DNA of 64,000 nt from Fluviibacter sp964498255 (GCA_964498255.1 CAZCGW010000006.1:37628-101627), one strand, 5' to 3'. Positions 44,629 through 54,157 are shown, counted from the first letter of the stretch. Notes: a model not told the origin generated them from the sequence alone. Program-made: numbers and translations.

Positions 44629-45774
44629 ATGAAACGTCGTACTTTTTTGCTCGGGGGCCTTCTGGCCTCCGGCGCCGCATTTGCAGCCCCCAAGAAAAAG
44701 GCCGCCAGCAACGGCACCGGACTCAAAAAATCCAGCCGTAGCGGCTTGCGTGCGCCCAGTGGCCCCGCCCCCATCAAAGTACCCGCCAAGCTAGCGCCGG
44801 AACTGGCCATGAGCGGCGGCGTCTGGCGCCCTTACGAACTTACTGTCGATGTCTCTTCCACCAGCCATGGCGACGATGCCACGCTGTGGATTCCTATCCC
44901 CATGGACACCCCGTGGCAACAGGTTACATCCATCACCTGGTCCGGCGGTGGCAATAAAGCCGGTATCCGCTTTGACCCGGCCAGTCAGCTCCATGCCTTT
45001 GTTGCTGAAGCAGGCAACTCAACCCCCGACATCACGCTCACCATGCGGGTAGAAACCCGCACCCGCCAATTCGACATAACCAAGCGCGGCACTTTCTTCC
45101 ACGAATCCGAAGAAGAGCTGGATCGCAACGTCCGTGAAACAGGCTACCGCGGCACCAGTGAAGGTCTACGCCGTTTGGCCGATGAAGTGAGTGGCCGCAT
45201 CATTGAACCGTTGCCCCGCGCCCGCGCCCTTTATGACTGGGTGCTCGACAAAGCCCTATCGGGCCAATGCAGCGCCTACGAAATGGCATTGCCACCACGC
45301 ACCGCCTGCCTCAGCCCCAAAGGTGAAGACGTCGCGATTGCCTTTGTAAACCTGTGCCGCGCCTTGAATATTCCTGCCCGCGCGGTCTGGGGACAAATCG
45401 TCGGCGAATCCCGCCTCAACCCCAGACTCGGGGCCACCGGCAACGTTAGCAACGACCAACGGGTACGCGCTGAATTCCACACCCCGGGTTATGGCTGGAC
45501 CCCGGTAGACCCGGGTGATGTTGTACGCCTTCAGCAAGTAGAAGGCCTATCAGCTACCGATGGGCGCCTCACCAGCCTACGCAAGAAGCTCTTTGGCTTC
45601 TGGGAGATGAACTGGGTGGGCTATCAATACGGCCCGGGCTTTACACTCCCCGGCGGCCCCGACACCGGCCTGGCTGGGCTAGCAACGCCGTTAGCTACCA
45701 TCGGCAACCCGAGAGCGGGTAGAACATCCGATACGGAAGTGCGCTATCGGATTGATGCGAAGTCGGTTGGCTAA
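44629..45774 (+). CDS. Exported transglutaminase-like (cysteine protease fold) protein
   Basis: 381 residues. The N-terminus MKRRTFLLGGLLASGAAFA has a twin-arginine-like motif (RRTFL) and a signal-peptide hydrophobic core, so the protein is probably exported folded. The transglutaminase core is seen with the catalytic Cys in SGQCSAYEMA (residue about 220), His in AEFHTPGYGWTPV and Asp in VDPGDVV. The substrate is unknown; peptidoglycan peptide or protein crosslinks are possible. It follows the phoH-type gene by 5 bases. Confidence 0.8.
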   Translation: MKRRTFLLGGLLASGAAFAAPKKKAASNGTGLKKSSRSGLRAPSGPAPIKVPAKLAPELAMSGGVWRPYELTVDVSSTSHGDDATLWIPIPMDTPWQQVTSITWSGGGNKAGIRFDPASQLHAFVAEAGNSTPDITLTMRVETRTRQFDITKRGTFFHESEEELDRNVRETGYRGTSEGLRRLADEVSGRIIEPLPRARALYDWVLDKALSGQCSAYEMALPPRTACLSPKGEDVAIAFVNLCRALNIPARAVWGQIVGESRLNPRLGATGNVSNDQRVRAEFHTPGYGWTPVDPGDVVRLQQVEGLSATDGRLTSLRKKLFGFWEMNWVGYQYGPGFTLPGGPDTGLAGLATPLATIGNPRAGRTSDTEVRYRIDAKSVG

Positions 45775-45791
45775 ACAGACCTCACCGCATC

Positions 45792-45831
45792 TCTAAAAGT
45801 ATTTGTCATAGGGTAAAATCCCAGTATCAAT
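45792..45831 (+). promoter_or_regulatory. Candidate promoter of the aryl polyene operon
   Basis: TTGTCA (45803-45808) with TATCAA (45825-45830), spaced 16, forms a fair sigma-70 pair; TAAAAT (45814-45819) is an alternative -10. The site lies in the 75-base gap before the first gene of the cluster. No known operator was recognised. Confidence 0.35.
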
Positions 45832-45849
45832 GGGTATTTGGGTTTATTT

Positions 45850-46332
45850 ATGGCAATTACACGCAGCTCAAAGCAATTTAAAGCTTTCTTAGGCTCTATT
45901 TTTGCCATTTTTCTACTGGCAACCTCAGCCAATGCCCTCGCTAAGGATGATCTGCGCCTATTCAGTATCAAAGAAGCTTTATCGAGCAATGAGGCGAAAT
46001 CTCGCTTAGATCCGGGAGTGAAACTTTATTTTGCTGATCAGCAACACCCTCATGCAGAAAAATCATTGGGCACTTGGGTTACCAACAAGAAGTTTCCCCT
46101 ACTTAATAACAAAGCAAAAGCTGTCTGCGAAACCACATTTATTGATGCCGTAGAAGAATTGCAACGCCGCGCCCTAAAAGAAGGCGGCAATGCGGTAGTG
46201 GGCATTGAAAGCTATTACGACAAAATGATCCGGCCAAGTGTCGATCAATACGTGTGTAGCGTAGGGTACGTAGTTGTAGGGGTCGCTCTTCGAGCAGCCG
46301 TTATAAAAGTTGCCGAGAGCGAAATCAAATGA
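45850..46332 (+). CDS. Small secreted Cys-containing protein at the head of the APE operon
   Basis: 160 residues from the ATG at 45850 (a TTG at 45838 is also open). The signal peptide ends near NALA-KDD. The mature part contains IKEALSSNEAKSRLDPGVKLYFADQQHP, a Cys in KAVCETTFIDAVEELQRRA, GGNAVVGIES and a second Cys in YVCSVGYVVVGVALRAAVIKV. This looks like the small exported proteins often mislabelled 'excinuclease ATPase subunit'; it has no ATPase motif. Its stop overlaps the first ACP start by 4 bases (ATGA), so it is probably part of the APE operon. Function unknown. Confidence 0.75.
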   Translation: MAITRSSKQFKAFLGSIFAIFLLATSANALAKDDLRLFSIKEALSSNEAKSRLDPGVKLYFADQQHPHAEKSLGTWVTNKKFPLLNNKAKAVCETTFIDAVEELQRRALKEGGNAVVGIESYYDKMIRPSVDQYVCSVGYVVVGVALRAAVIKVAESEIK

Positions 46333-46583
46333 CTAACGAAACCTCCTTAAAAATTCTCCGAGATTTCTTGCTGGAACGAACTGAGATCCCAGCAGAAAAA
46401 ATTACACCAGAGGCCTCGCTGGAAGAACTTGGCATCGATTCGCTTACACAACTTGAGCTGCTCTTCGAGTTTGAAGAGAAACTCAATATCAGCCTACCGG
46501 ATGTTGAGGAGCGGCCAAAAACAATTGGTGAACTAATCTCTATGGTAGAGAAACACCTATCTGAAAATCCGAGTGCCATCTGA
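46329..46583 (+). CDS. Acyl carrier protein 1 of the APE cluster
   Basis: 84 residues, acidic helical carrier with the phosphopantetheine Ser38 in LEELGIDSLTQLELLFEFEEKL. It carries the growing aryl-polyene chain or the aryl starter. It overlaps the preceding gene by 4 bases and ends just before the FabF-like ketosynthase. Known APE clusters carry two such proteins (ApeE and ApeF); I cannot tell which is which. Confidence 0.92.
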   Translation: MTNETSLKILRDFLLERTEIPAEKITPEASLEELGIDSLTQLELLFEFEEKLNISLPDVEERPKTIGELISMVEKHLSENPSAI

Positions 46584-46584
46584 C

Positions 46585-47826
46585 ATGCGTCGCGTAGCTG
46601 TCACCGGTGTTTCTATTGTCGACCCGCAAGGTGGCAGCACCCAGGATTTCTTCAACCGCATACTACTCGGTCAATCCAGTATCACTTTCTTCAAGAGTGA
46701 TGAGCAACCAAAGCCTATAGCCTCTCCAGCACTACATTGCACGGGTTTTTCGGCAGAGCGGACTATTGGAAAAGCTTTAGCAAGCGGCATGGATCGCTAT
46801 TCACAGCTCGGTCTAGCCGCAGTTTTAGATGCGTGGTCAGCAGCAGGTTTATCTATCAACGAAGAACAGGCCAATGATCGCTGGGGCGTTTCCTGGGGCA
46901 CTGCCTTAGGAGGTACTCACGCCTATGAGCACGGCCTTCGGGAGATGTGGAAAAACGGCAAACAAAGGCTTCCACCAATGTCTGTGGTACTGGGCATGAA
47001 TAATGCCTGCGCTTCACATATAGCAATCAAGCTTGGTTTAGGCGCTAGCTGCATGACTTACTCTATTGCTTGCGCCTCGGCCGCAACGGCTATTGGTGAA
47101 GGGTTCAAGAAGATCCAACAAGGCGAGTCTGACCTTATGGTTGTCGGCGGATCTGACAACCCACTCCTTTATGGTGTATTCCGCGCCTGGGAGGCCATGC
47201 GCGTGCTGTCTCCTGGCAACGCTGAAACTGCAGCAAGTGCCTGTCGGCCATTTGACAGCGCGAGATCTGGTTTAGTTCTTGGCGAGGGGGCAGCAGCGCT
47301 AATCCTAGAAGATTGGGAGCACGCCCTCAAACGGGGCGCTCCGATCATTTGTGAACTAGGCGGCTACGGTGCCAATTGCGACCATCAGAATTTGGTCCGA
47401 CCAGACCAAACTGGCCAGATCAAAGCCATCAAAATGGCTTTAGCAAACGCCGACATGCAACCTACAGACATTGGGTACATCAACGCACACGGCACAGCTA
47501 CGCTTGAAGGCGACCCGATCGAAATATCGGCCATCCGAGAGGTCTTTGGCTCTCATGCACCGAATCTTCCTGTAAGCGCAACTAAGTCATCGCATGGCCA
47601 TCTCATGGGTGCCTCAGGTGCAATAGAAGCAGCGATAACCGTGCTCGCTCTTAGCCAGGATGCGCTACCACCAACGGCCCATCTCACTGATATTGATCCG
47701 AAATGTGAGGGTGTCATGCACATTAAGGGTCAAAGCATCAAAAACACCAATCTAAAGGGCGCGATATCCAATTGCTTTGCGTTTGGAGGCAGTAACGCCG
47801 TATTAGCATTCAAAAAGACACACTGA
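46585..47826 (+). CDS. 3-oxoacyl-ACP synthase (FabF-like ketosynthase 1)
   Basis: 413 residues from the ATG at 46585 (MRRVAVTG), the usual KAS II start; an in-frame GTG at 46573 would overlap the ACP gene. The catalytic triad is intact: Cys163 in YSIACASA, His in INAHGTAT and His in TKSSHGHLMGASGA. Probably the ApeR-type ketosynthase that supports chain initiation or extension. The ACP 2 gene follows after 11 bases. Confidence 0.9.
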   Translation: MRRVAVTGVSIVDPQGGSTQDFFNRILLGQSSITFFKSDEQPKPIASPALHCTGFSAERTIGKALASGMDRYSQLGLAAVLDAWSAAGLSINEEQANDRWGVSWGTALGGTHAYEHGLREMWKNGKQRLPPMSVVLGMNNACASHIAIKLGLGASCMTYSIACASAATAIGEGFKKIQQGESDLMVVGGSDNPLLYGVFRAWEAMRVLSPGNAETAASACRPFDSARSGLVLGEGAAALILEDWEHALKRGAPIICELGGYGANCDHQNLVRPDQTGQIKAIKMALANADMQPTDIGYINAHGTATLEGDPIEISAIREVFGSHAPNLPVSATKSSHGHLMGASGAIEAAITVLALSQDALPPTAHLTDIDPKCEGVMHIKGQSIKNTNLKGAISNCFAFGGSNAVLAFKKTH

Positions 47827-47837
47827 GAGGCAAAGCA

Positions 47838-48113
47838 ATGACGAACGCACAAGTCACACCGGAATTTCGCAACGAAGTTGCTGAACAAATCATTGCTGCA
47901 CTCAACCTTGATGTTGCAATTAATGAAATTGAACCAGAAGCACCTCTGTACGGTGATGGCTTGGGTTTGGATTCGATCGACATCCTTGAAGTTGCTCTTG
48001 TTACCTCAAAGAGGTACGGCCTACAGATTAAAGCCGATAGCCCTGACAACGCACAAATATTCAAATCGCTGAATTCACTCTGCGAATATATTATTGCCAA
48101 CCGAACAAAGTGA
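47838..48113 (+). CDS. Acyl carrier protein 2 of the APE cluster
   Basis: 91 residues with phosphopantetheine Ser46 in GDGLGLDSIDILEVALVTSK. Overlaps the next gene by 4 bases. It differs strongly from ACP 1, suggesting separate partners (for example starter loading versus elongation). Confidence 0.9.
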   Translation: MTNAQVTPEFRNEVAEQIIAALNLDVAINEIEPEAPLYGDGLGLDSIDILEVALVTSKRYGLQIKADSPDNAQIFKSLNSLCEYIIANRTK

Positions 48114-48769
48114 CACTTAAAAAACTAGCTGGGATCGTTGCCTCTACGGCACTATCCCTTCTGTTTCTTACAACGCCCATTTTGCTAGCAGAAAGCCTGA
48201 TTCCTATTTGGCTAGGCCTAGTGGCATCACTCGTTCCCACGTTGGTAGTCATTGCAGTATTGATTGCTAGAACACCATTTCTTGGGCGGCGTTTACTCAT
48301 CGGTATGGCTGCAGTTGCAAGCGCACTTCTGATCGAAGAGTTTGGGTTACTGAAACCTCAGAACATTTATCTCATCAACTTCATTGCCATCTACGCGATA
48401 TTCTTTAAAGAATTTTATGGATCACTGCATCGGAGCCAAATACCGCTCTGTACGCGTTTTGCCATGCTGGTTCACGAGTCGATATCCCCTCAGTTAGCCA
48501 AATACACGAAAGCGCTCACCTATAGCTGGGCCGCATTTTTTGGCTTACAGATTCCTATCTGGTTAGGTTTGTTTTTCATATTGCCGACTCAGCTCTGGAG
48601 CGAACTCATTTCATTGGTTCCGCCCGTTTTGATTGTTGCGCTATTCGCCATTGATTTAATAGCACGACAACTCGTGTTACCTTACGAAGACCGCAAGGAT
48701 TCCCTTCTGCGAACCATAAAGGCACTCATTAAGCATCGAAATAACCTGAAACAGGCTATCGCCAAATGA
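48110..48769 (+). CDS. APE-cluster integral membrane protein (COG4648-like)
   Basis: 219 residues with about six membrane helices (about residues 8-30, 33-52, 60-80, 83-100, 138-160, 168-188). It resembles the COG4648 membrane proteins that recur in aryl polyene clusters; their role is not established, but transport or anchoring of the pigment lipid is plausible. GTG start, coupled to ACP 2 and to the ligase by overlaps of 4 bases. Confidence 0.75.
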   Translation: MTLKKLAGIVASTALSLLFLTTPILLAESLIPIWLGLVASLVPTLVVIAVLIARTPFLGRRLLIGMAAVASALLIEEFGLLKPQNIYLINFIAIYAIFFKEFYGSLHRSQIPLCTRFAMLVHESISPQLAKYTKALTYSWAAFFGLQIPIWLGLFFILPTQLWSELISLVPPVLIVALFAIDLIARQLVLPYEDRKDSLLRTIKALIKHRNNLKQAIAK

Positions 48770-50091
48770 GTGCACCGCTTATTTGCCATCAATCAGGTAC
48801 CGAACCGTTTGCCTATTACCATGGGCAAATCATTAGTGCAGGGCAATACCTAGCTGACGTTCTACAGCTATCAAAAGAGCTACCGAGTGGATCGCATGTG
48901 CTGAATATTTGCAACAATCGGTATGCGTTTATGGTTGGGCTTGGCGCCTCAATCATTCAAAAAAAAATCTCATTATTACCATCCGCAGTCACCACTGACA
49001 CCATTGAGCATTTACGGAAGTTCGCGCCAGATTTTTTCGTCATCTCAGATCATCCTCCAACCATAGGGGTCGATGAATACATTGATCCTAGCCAGCACAT
49101 TGGCACCGAAACTACAGCATTAGACGTCCCGGTAATTAATGCGAATCAATTGATCGCCTATGTGTTTACCTCAGGCAGTACCGGAGCACCAGTTCCACAT
49201 CCGAAACACTGGGGCTCCCTTGTAAAAAATATCAAGATCACAAGCAACAAGCTAGACTTACCCCAAGGCTGCAGCATTATTGGCACAACACCGAGCCAAC
49301 ATATGTACGGCTTCGAATCAAACATATTGCTCACACTGCTTAATGGGTCAATTCTTTACGATCAAAAGCCATTCTTCCCAGCAGATATCGCTAACGCACT
49401 GAATGCAGCAGCATCACCCGTAGTGCTAGTTACAACACCATTTCATCTGGAGACACTGCTCAACGCAGAAATTAATCTACCTCAGGTAGCGCGTGTTATA
49501 TGTGCAACCGCCCCTTTAACGGTAGAGATAGCCAAACGCACCGAAGCCGCCATGGGCTGCCAATTAAGCGAGATTTATGGTTCCACAGAAACCGGTCAAA
49601 TCGCTATTAGACGCTCAGCGTTGTCTGACGAATGGACACTGATGGATGGTGTAGAAATAACCCTAAAAGAAGGCCGGTTCTTTGCTAGTGGCGGTCATTT
49701 ATCTTCACCTATTCCGTTATCTGACGCATTAGAGCTCAACGGCCACAATAGATTTCGTCTATTAGGACGGAGCAGCGACATGGTCAACATCGCTGGGAAG
49801 CGCACTTCGCTCAGCTATCTGAATAACATAATCAAGCGCATACCAGAAATTGAAGATGCCCATTTCTTCATTCCCAGCATGCAGCCCGGTTCACAACCAC
49901 GATTAGCCCTACTCCATACTACCCAGACCCTGGATAACAAAACGATACGAACTGTATTACGTCGTTACATTGACCCAGTCTTCTTACCAAGGTTCTTGAT
50001 TCAAACTACTGCGATACCTAGAAACCCTACCGGCAAAGTCCTGCAATCCTCACTAGACGCTCTTTTTAACAGCGTCAGGAGCGCGAAATGA
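48766..50091 (+). CDS. Aryl-acid AMP ligase (ApeH/XanA2-like)
   Basis: Activates the hydroxybenzoate starter as AMP ester and loads it on ACP. 441 residues, a short ANL enzyme: A3 motif YVFTSGSTGAPVPHPKHW (near residue 133), A5 IYGSTETGQIA and the C-terminal A10 Lys in NPTGKVLQSSLD. The A3 loop has PVPHPKHW where usual ligases have PKGV, a feature I recall in APE ligases. Coupled to neighbours on both sides. Confidence 0.88.
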   Translation: MSAPLICHQSGTEPFAYYHGQIISAGQYLADVLQLSKELPSGSHVLNICNNRYAFMVGLGASIIQKKISLLPSAVTTDTIEHLRKFAPDFFVISDHPPTIGVDEYIDPSQHIGTETTALDVPVINANQLIAYVFTSGSTGAPVPHPKHWGSLVKNIKITSNKLDLPQGCSIIGTTPSQHMYGFESNILLTLLNGSILYDQKPFFPADIANALNAAASPVVLVTTPFHLETLLNAEINLPQVARVICATAPLTVEIAKRTEAAMGCQLSEIYGSTETGQIAIRRSALSDEWTLMDGVEITLKEGRFFASGGHLSSPIPLSDALELNGHNRFRLLGRSSDMVNIAGKRTSLSYLNNIIKRIPEIEDAHFFIPSMQPGSQPRLALLHTTQTLDNKTIRTVLRRYIDPVFLPRFLIQTTAIPRNPTGKVLQSSLDALFNSVRSAK

Positions 50092-50369
50092 TTTGCGTGG
50101 ATATACCTGTAGATCACCCGGCGTTTAGTGGCCACTTCCCGGGAAACCCAATCCTACCCGGTGTTTGCATTCTCACCTACGTTGCCGCGGCATTTGAAAA
50201 GCAAAGCCAGGGGTTCCGAAGCGCCAAATTCCTCAAGCCAGTACGTCCCGGAGAAAGCCTCCAGATTACATTTGGCAACATCAGGCGCGGTGCCCATAGC
50301 TTTATGGTTAAGGTGGCCGATAGCGCTGTCTGTGAAGGGCAGATTATCTCTGTTACTGATCATGACTAA
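50088..50369 (+). CDS. Hotdog-fold dehydratase subunit A (ApeI-like)
   Basis: 93 residues, FabZ-like, with the catalytic His16 in SGHFPGNPILPGV. The helix that carries the acidic residue in FabZ is not well conserved, so it probably works with the second hotdog protein of the cluster (56136-56579) as a heteromeric dehydratase, as in characterised APE systems. Overlaps both neighbours. Confidence 0.88.
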   Translation: MICVDIPVDHPAFSGHFPGNPILPGVCILTYVAAAFEKQSQGFRSAKFLKPVRPGESLQITFGNIRRGAHSFMVKVADSAVCEGQIISVTDHD

Positions 50370-51258
50370 GCATTCGTCATCAGGATGGAAAGACCGACCA
50401 GAGAAAGGCAGCCCCATTCTTATCGGCTTGCTGGCCAAAGCCTCCCTCTTCTTTGGCCGTCGAATTACCAGACCTGTCATTTATTGCGTTGCATTCTTTT
50501 ATGTCTGCTTCGCCAAAACAGCACGACACGCCAGCAGTGCGTACCTCAGTCGTGTATTCAACCGACCGCCGAGCGGCTTAGAGGTTTATAAGCACTTCCT
50601 ATACTTTTCTTCAGTCACGCATGATCGGCTTTATCTACTAGCCGGTGGATTTTCTTCATTCAAAATAAGCATTAATGGCCAACACGAAATTGAAACAGCG
50701 TTGAGAAATAACGTCGGCGTTATGCTCTATGGTGCTCACTTCGGCAGCTTTGAGGCTGTGCGCTATACGGCAAACAACCGCCCAGATCTGAAGATTTCCA
50801 TACTGATGTATGAAAAAAATAGTGAAAAACTAGCCAAGATCTTCCACAAAATCTCACCAGATCTGGCTAACGTCATCATTCCCCTTGGCTCCATTCAAAC
50901 AATGTTGACTGTGAAAGAACGCTTGTCAGCAGGCCACATGGTTGGCATTCTGGCCGACAGATCCGTAAAGAATGAACTAGGGATTAAACGCAGATTTCTT
51001 GGCTCAGAAGCAACATTTCCGTTGGCTCCATTCAGGCTACCCAATCTATTCGCTGCTCCGATCTGCTTCATTGCAGGCATATATGAAGGCGGCAATCGAT
51101 ATCGGATATTTTTCCGCGACTTGAATCCAGAAAATGTGGCAATTTCTCCAGAAGCAATTCTGACGCTCTATGCAAATACGCTAGAAGAACTTTGCATGGC
51201 CAACCCTTACAACTGGTTCAACTTTTATGATTTCTGGGAATGCAATGAAGCGGCTTAA
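50362..51258 (+). CDS. LpxL/HtrB-like acyltransferase of the APE cluster
   Basis: 298 residues from the ATG at 50362; the frame is open further upstream but overlaps the dehydratase gene. A membrane segment is at about residues 35-55, and the acyltransferase motif GAHFGSFEAVR carries the HX4E pair of lipid A late acyltransferases, followed by GILADRSVKNEL. Probably transfers an acyl or polyene chain from ACP to a lipid or sugar acceptor. It overlaps the LolA-like gene by 14 bases. Confidence 0.85.
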   Translation: MTKHSSSGWKDRPEKGSPILIGLLAKASLFFGRRITRPVIYCVAFFYVCFAKTARHASSAYLSRVFNRPPSGLEVYKHFLYFSSVTHDRLYLLAGGFSSFKISINGQHEIETALRNNVGVMLYGAHFGSFEAVRYTANNRPDLKISILMYEKNSEKLAKIFHKISPDLANVIIPLGSIQTMLTVKERLSAGHMVGILADRSVKNELGIKRRFLGSEATFPLAPFRLPNLFAAPICFIAGIYEGGNRYRIFFRDLNPENVAISPEAILTLYANTLEELCMANPYNWFNFYDFWECNEAA

Positions 51259-51808
51259 ATACACCGGGTTGCTGCTGCTTTCTCTAATAGCATTTCCTGC
51301 CTTTGCATGGAATGTTTCAGACCTGATGAAGACGCTTTCTTCAAATCCTGGCGGTAAGGCGACCTTCATCGAAAGGCGGCAACTTGCTGTATTGGATAAA
51401 CCTCTGGTCATGACAGGGGATCTTGTCTACGCCCCGCCTGCTTATCTTGAAAAGAAAGTCTTAACGCCAAAACCAGAGATTCTAATTCTGGATGGCGATC
51501 GCCTTAGGTATGAGACTGCTGGAAAAAAAGCATCCATCAACATCAACACACAACCTGAACTCGTTGGGTTCATAGATAGCATTCGTGGAACGCTTACTGG
51601 CAATCAGAAGAAACTCGAAGACAACTATGTATTAAGCCTCAGTGGCACCCCCAAACGTTGGACATTAATTCTTTTGCCCAATGATCAACAGATTGCCAAA
51701 TTTGTGTCAAAAATCACCATATCGGGACACGACGATCAAGTAACGACCATTGAATACTTACAAGCAGATGGTGACAAATCAGTCATGACCATCCAGCCAG
51801 CCAATTAA
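51245..51808 (+). CDS. LolA-like outer-membrane carrier protein of the APE cluster
   Basis: 187 residues: signal peptide 1-21 (ending AFPAFA-WNV), then a LolA/LolB-like half-barrel with SSNPGGKATFIERRQLAVLDKPLVMTGDLVY and RYETAGKKASI. Such proteins are a constant part of APE clusters and are thought to carry the hydrophobic product across the periplasm. The ATG at 51245 lies inside the end of the acyltransferase gene. The exporter gene follows after 2 bases. Confidence 0.85.
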   Translation: MKRLKYTGLLLLSLIAFPAFAWNVSDLMKTLSSNPGGKATFIERRQLAVLDKPLVMTGDLVYAPPAYLEKKVLTPKPEILILDGDRLRYETAGKKASININTQPELVGFIDSIRGTLTGNQKKLEDNYVLSLSGTPKRWTLILLPNDQQIAKFVSKITISGHDDQVTTIEYLQADGDKSVMTIQPAN

Positions 51809-51810
51809 CG

Positions 51811-54144
51811 ATGTCCAAGCGATTACCCATTCTTATATGGCTTTGCGCAATTGCGGTTGCGGCACTTGCTGTATTACGTGCCAACTATGTAGCAGACATG
51901 TCTGCGTTCTTACCCGCAAATCCAACCACCAACCAAAGCATTCTGATTGAGCAGCTTACGCGTGGCTCGCTTTCGCGCACAATTCTTGTCGGCATTGAAG
52001 GTGCGCCCAGTGAAACACTTGCCAAAGCATCGCAAGAATTAACGGCTTCGATGCAGTCTAGCCAACGCTTCAGCATGGTTCAAAATGGCAACCCTGAAAG
52101 CACTCGTAAAGATCAGGCATTTATATTCAAAAACCGATATCTGCTAAGCCCGACAACCATTGAACACTTTACCGAACAAGGCCTACATAACGCCATTTCT
52201 GAAACGATCGATGTTCTTGGGTCACCACTAGGTTTGCTGATCAAGAAAATATTCCCTCAAGACCCAACAGGCGAATTACTTTCCGTCATTAACAATCTCG
52301 GATTCACGAACCAGATCGAGAGTGCTCACGGTGTTTGGGTAGTCAATAGTGGTCAGCGTGCACTTGTGCTCGCCCAGACTAACGCTGCCGGCACAGATAC
52401 TGATCTTCAAGAGGCATCTGTCCACTTTATTCGCCAACAATTTGAACTCATTCAGAAGTCTTTAGGGGCTAATCTCACCTTAAAAATGGCTGGCTCCCCG
52501 GTGTTCTCCGTTAATGCCCGGGAGACGATTCATTCTCAAGTACTGACTTTCACAATTCTGGGGCTCAGCGCAATCAGTTTTCTCTTCCTATGGGTTTTTC
52601 GCTCCATCAAAACCTTTGCCCTCGGCACGCTCCCGATACTTTCAGGCATTCTTTGCGGCATCACAGCTGTGAGCTTATTTTTTGGCACAGTGCATGCAAT
52701 CACGATCGGCTTTGGTTCTACGCTGATAGGCGAAGCTGTTGACTATTCCATCTACTATTTTTCCCAAGCCCAGAAACAGAACGCTGATTGGAAGCAACGA
52801 TTTTGGCCAACCATACGCCTAGGCACACTCACCTCCATCGTCGGCTTCCTAGCACTCATGACAACCGACTTTCCCGGTCTGGCGCAGTTGAGTATCTTTA
52901 CAATCGCAGGACTTTCATCTGCTGTACTTGTTACGCGATATGTCTTGCCCGCTTTGCACGACCCGAAACTGGATGACCGCACTTTAAGTGCTATTGGTAA
53001 TACAGTCACACGATACCTACCTGCGTTAGCCAAGCTTCGCTATGCGGGCTATCTAATCGCTATGCTAATGATGGTTCCATTTTTTTCCGGAGCGGTTAAA
53101 TGGAGCAACCAGGTTTCTGACCTAAGCCCTATTTCCAAAGCCGATAAAGCGCTGGATATGGAGCTGCGGTCAGACCTAGGTGCAGGCGGTGCCCGTCACA
53201 TCATCGTTATGAAAGCCGCAACTGAAGATGCTGCAATAGCAACTAGCGAACAGATTGCTTTATTGATGTCGTCATTACAAGAAGAAGGCCTTATTGCAGG
53301 ATTTGACGTTCCTTCAAAACTGCTGCCGAGCCGGGCTACTCAGAGCCAACGGATGGGTGCAATACCGGCAAAGAATGAACTAGAAAATCGGCTTAATCAG
53401 GCAATCAAAGATCTACCCGTCAGCCGTAAAACATTACAGCCATTCATTGACGATGCTGAGGAAACACGTAATGCATCATTTATTGAACAAAGCAGCTATA
53501 CAGGCACTTCTCTTAACGAAGTGATCAAATCCCTGCTTTATCCAGTCGGTGATAAGTGGGTTGCTATTGGCATCATTAAGGACACCCCAGAAACCCCTTT
53601 AAATCCGCAACGCATCAAAGATCTCTTGGAAAAAAAACCAAGCCTAGATGCTCAATACGTCGACTTGCTTAATGAGAGCAATCAGATGTACGAACAGTAT
53701 GTTTCTGGCACCCTGAGGAGCTGTCTGTTTGGTGTTTTGGGTATCTTTATCTTGCTGACTGCAGCACTCCGATCAATACAGGGCGCCGTTCGCATCATGG
53801 CACCGTTAGTCCTCTCTTCAGCAGTTGTATCAGGCACACTTGGGCTGGCTGGCGTCAATCTCACCCTATTGCATGCCGTCGGTTTCCTACTGATTTTCGC
53901 TATCGGCTCCAATTACGCGCTTTTGGTGCAAAGCAAGTCGGGAGAAATCGACCCTATTACCATCGCTTCTCTTATCGTAGCCTGTGTCGCTACCATGTTT
54001 GGTTTTGGCGTCCTAGCATTCACCGAGGTTCCGGTACTCAAAGCCATTGGACAAACAGTCGGCCCAGGCTCGCTTTTGTCCCTGTTTTTCGCGCTTTCAA
54101 TGGCAGCAAGCCAGTCGAAGATCAAACCGGCTCCCATTAGGTAA
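51811..54144 (+). CDS. MMPL/RND-family exporter of the APE cluster
   Basis: 777 residues with about 12 membrane helices in two sets: one after the N-terminal anchor and a first periplasmic loop (about 30-240), the second after another loop (about 430-630). Regions such as IGFGSTLIGEAVDYSIYYF and GFLLIFAIGSNYALLV, each with an Asp or Asn in the transmembrane pore, match MMPL proton-coupled lipid exporters. It should move the polyene lipid out of the inner membrane towards the LolA-like carrier. Confidence 0.9.
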   Translation: MSKRLPILIWLCAIAVAALAVLRANYVADMSAFLPANPTTNQSILIEQLTRGSLSRTILVGIEGAPSETLAKASQELTASMQSSQRFSMVQNGNPESTRKDQAFIFKNRYLLSPTTIEHFTEQGLHNAISETIDVLGSPLGLLIKKIFPQDPTGELLSVINNLGFTNQIESAHGVWVVNSGQRALVLAQTNAAGTDTDLQEASVHFIRQQFELIQKSLGANLTLKMAGSPVFSVNARETIHSQVLTFTILGLSAISFLFLWVFRSIKTFALGTLPILSGILCGITAVSLFFGTVHAITIGFGSTLIGEAVDYSIYYFSQAQKQNADWKQRFWPTIRLGTLTSIVGFLALMTTDFPGLAQLSIFTIAGLSSAVLVTRYVLPALHDPKLDDRTLSAIGNTVTRYLPALAKLRYAGYLIAMLMMVPFFSGAVKWSNQVSDLSPISKADKALDMELRSDLGAGGARHIIVMKAATEDAAIATSEQIALLMSSLQEEGLIAGFDVPSKLLPSRATQSQRMGAIPAKNELENRLNQAIKDLPVSRKTLQPFIDDAEETRNASFIEQSSYTGTSLNEVIKSLLYPVGDKWVAIGIIKDTPETPLNPQRIKDLLEKKPSLDAQYVDLLNESNQMYEQYVSGTLRSCLFGVLGIFILLTAALRSIQGAVRIMAPLVLSSAVVSGTLGLAGVNLTLLHAVGFLLIFAIGSNYALLVQSKSGEIDPITIASLIVACVATMFGFGVLAFTEVPVLKAIGQTVGPGSLLSLFFALSMAASQSKIKPAPIR

Positions 54145-54157
54145 AATCTTGTAAATC

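Noticed and set aside
45850..46332. Excinuclease ATPase subunit
   Set aside because: The name is attached to similar proteins, but there is a signal peptide and no Walker motif, so a DNA-repair ATPase role is not supported.
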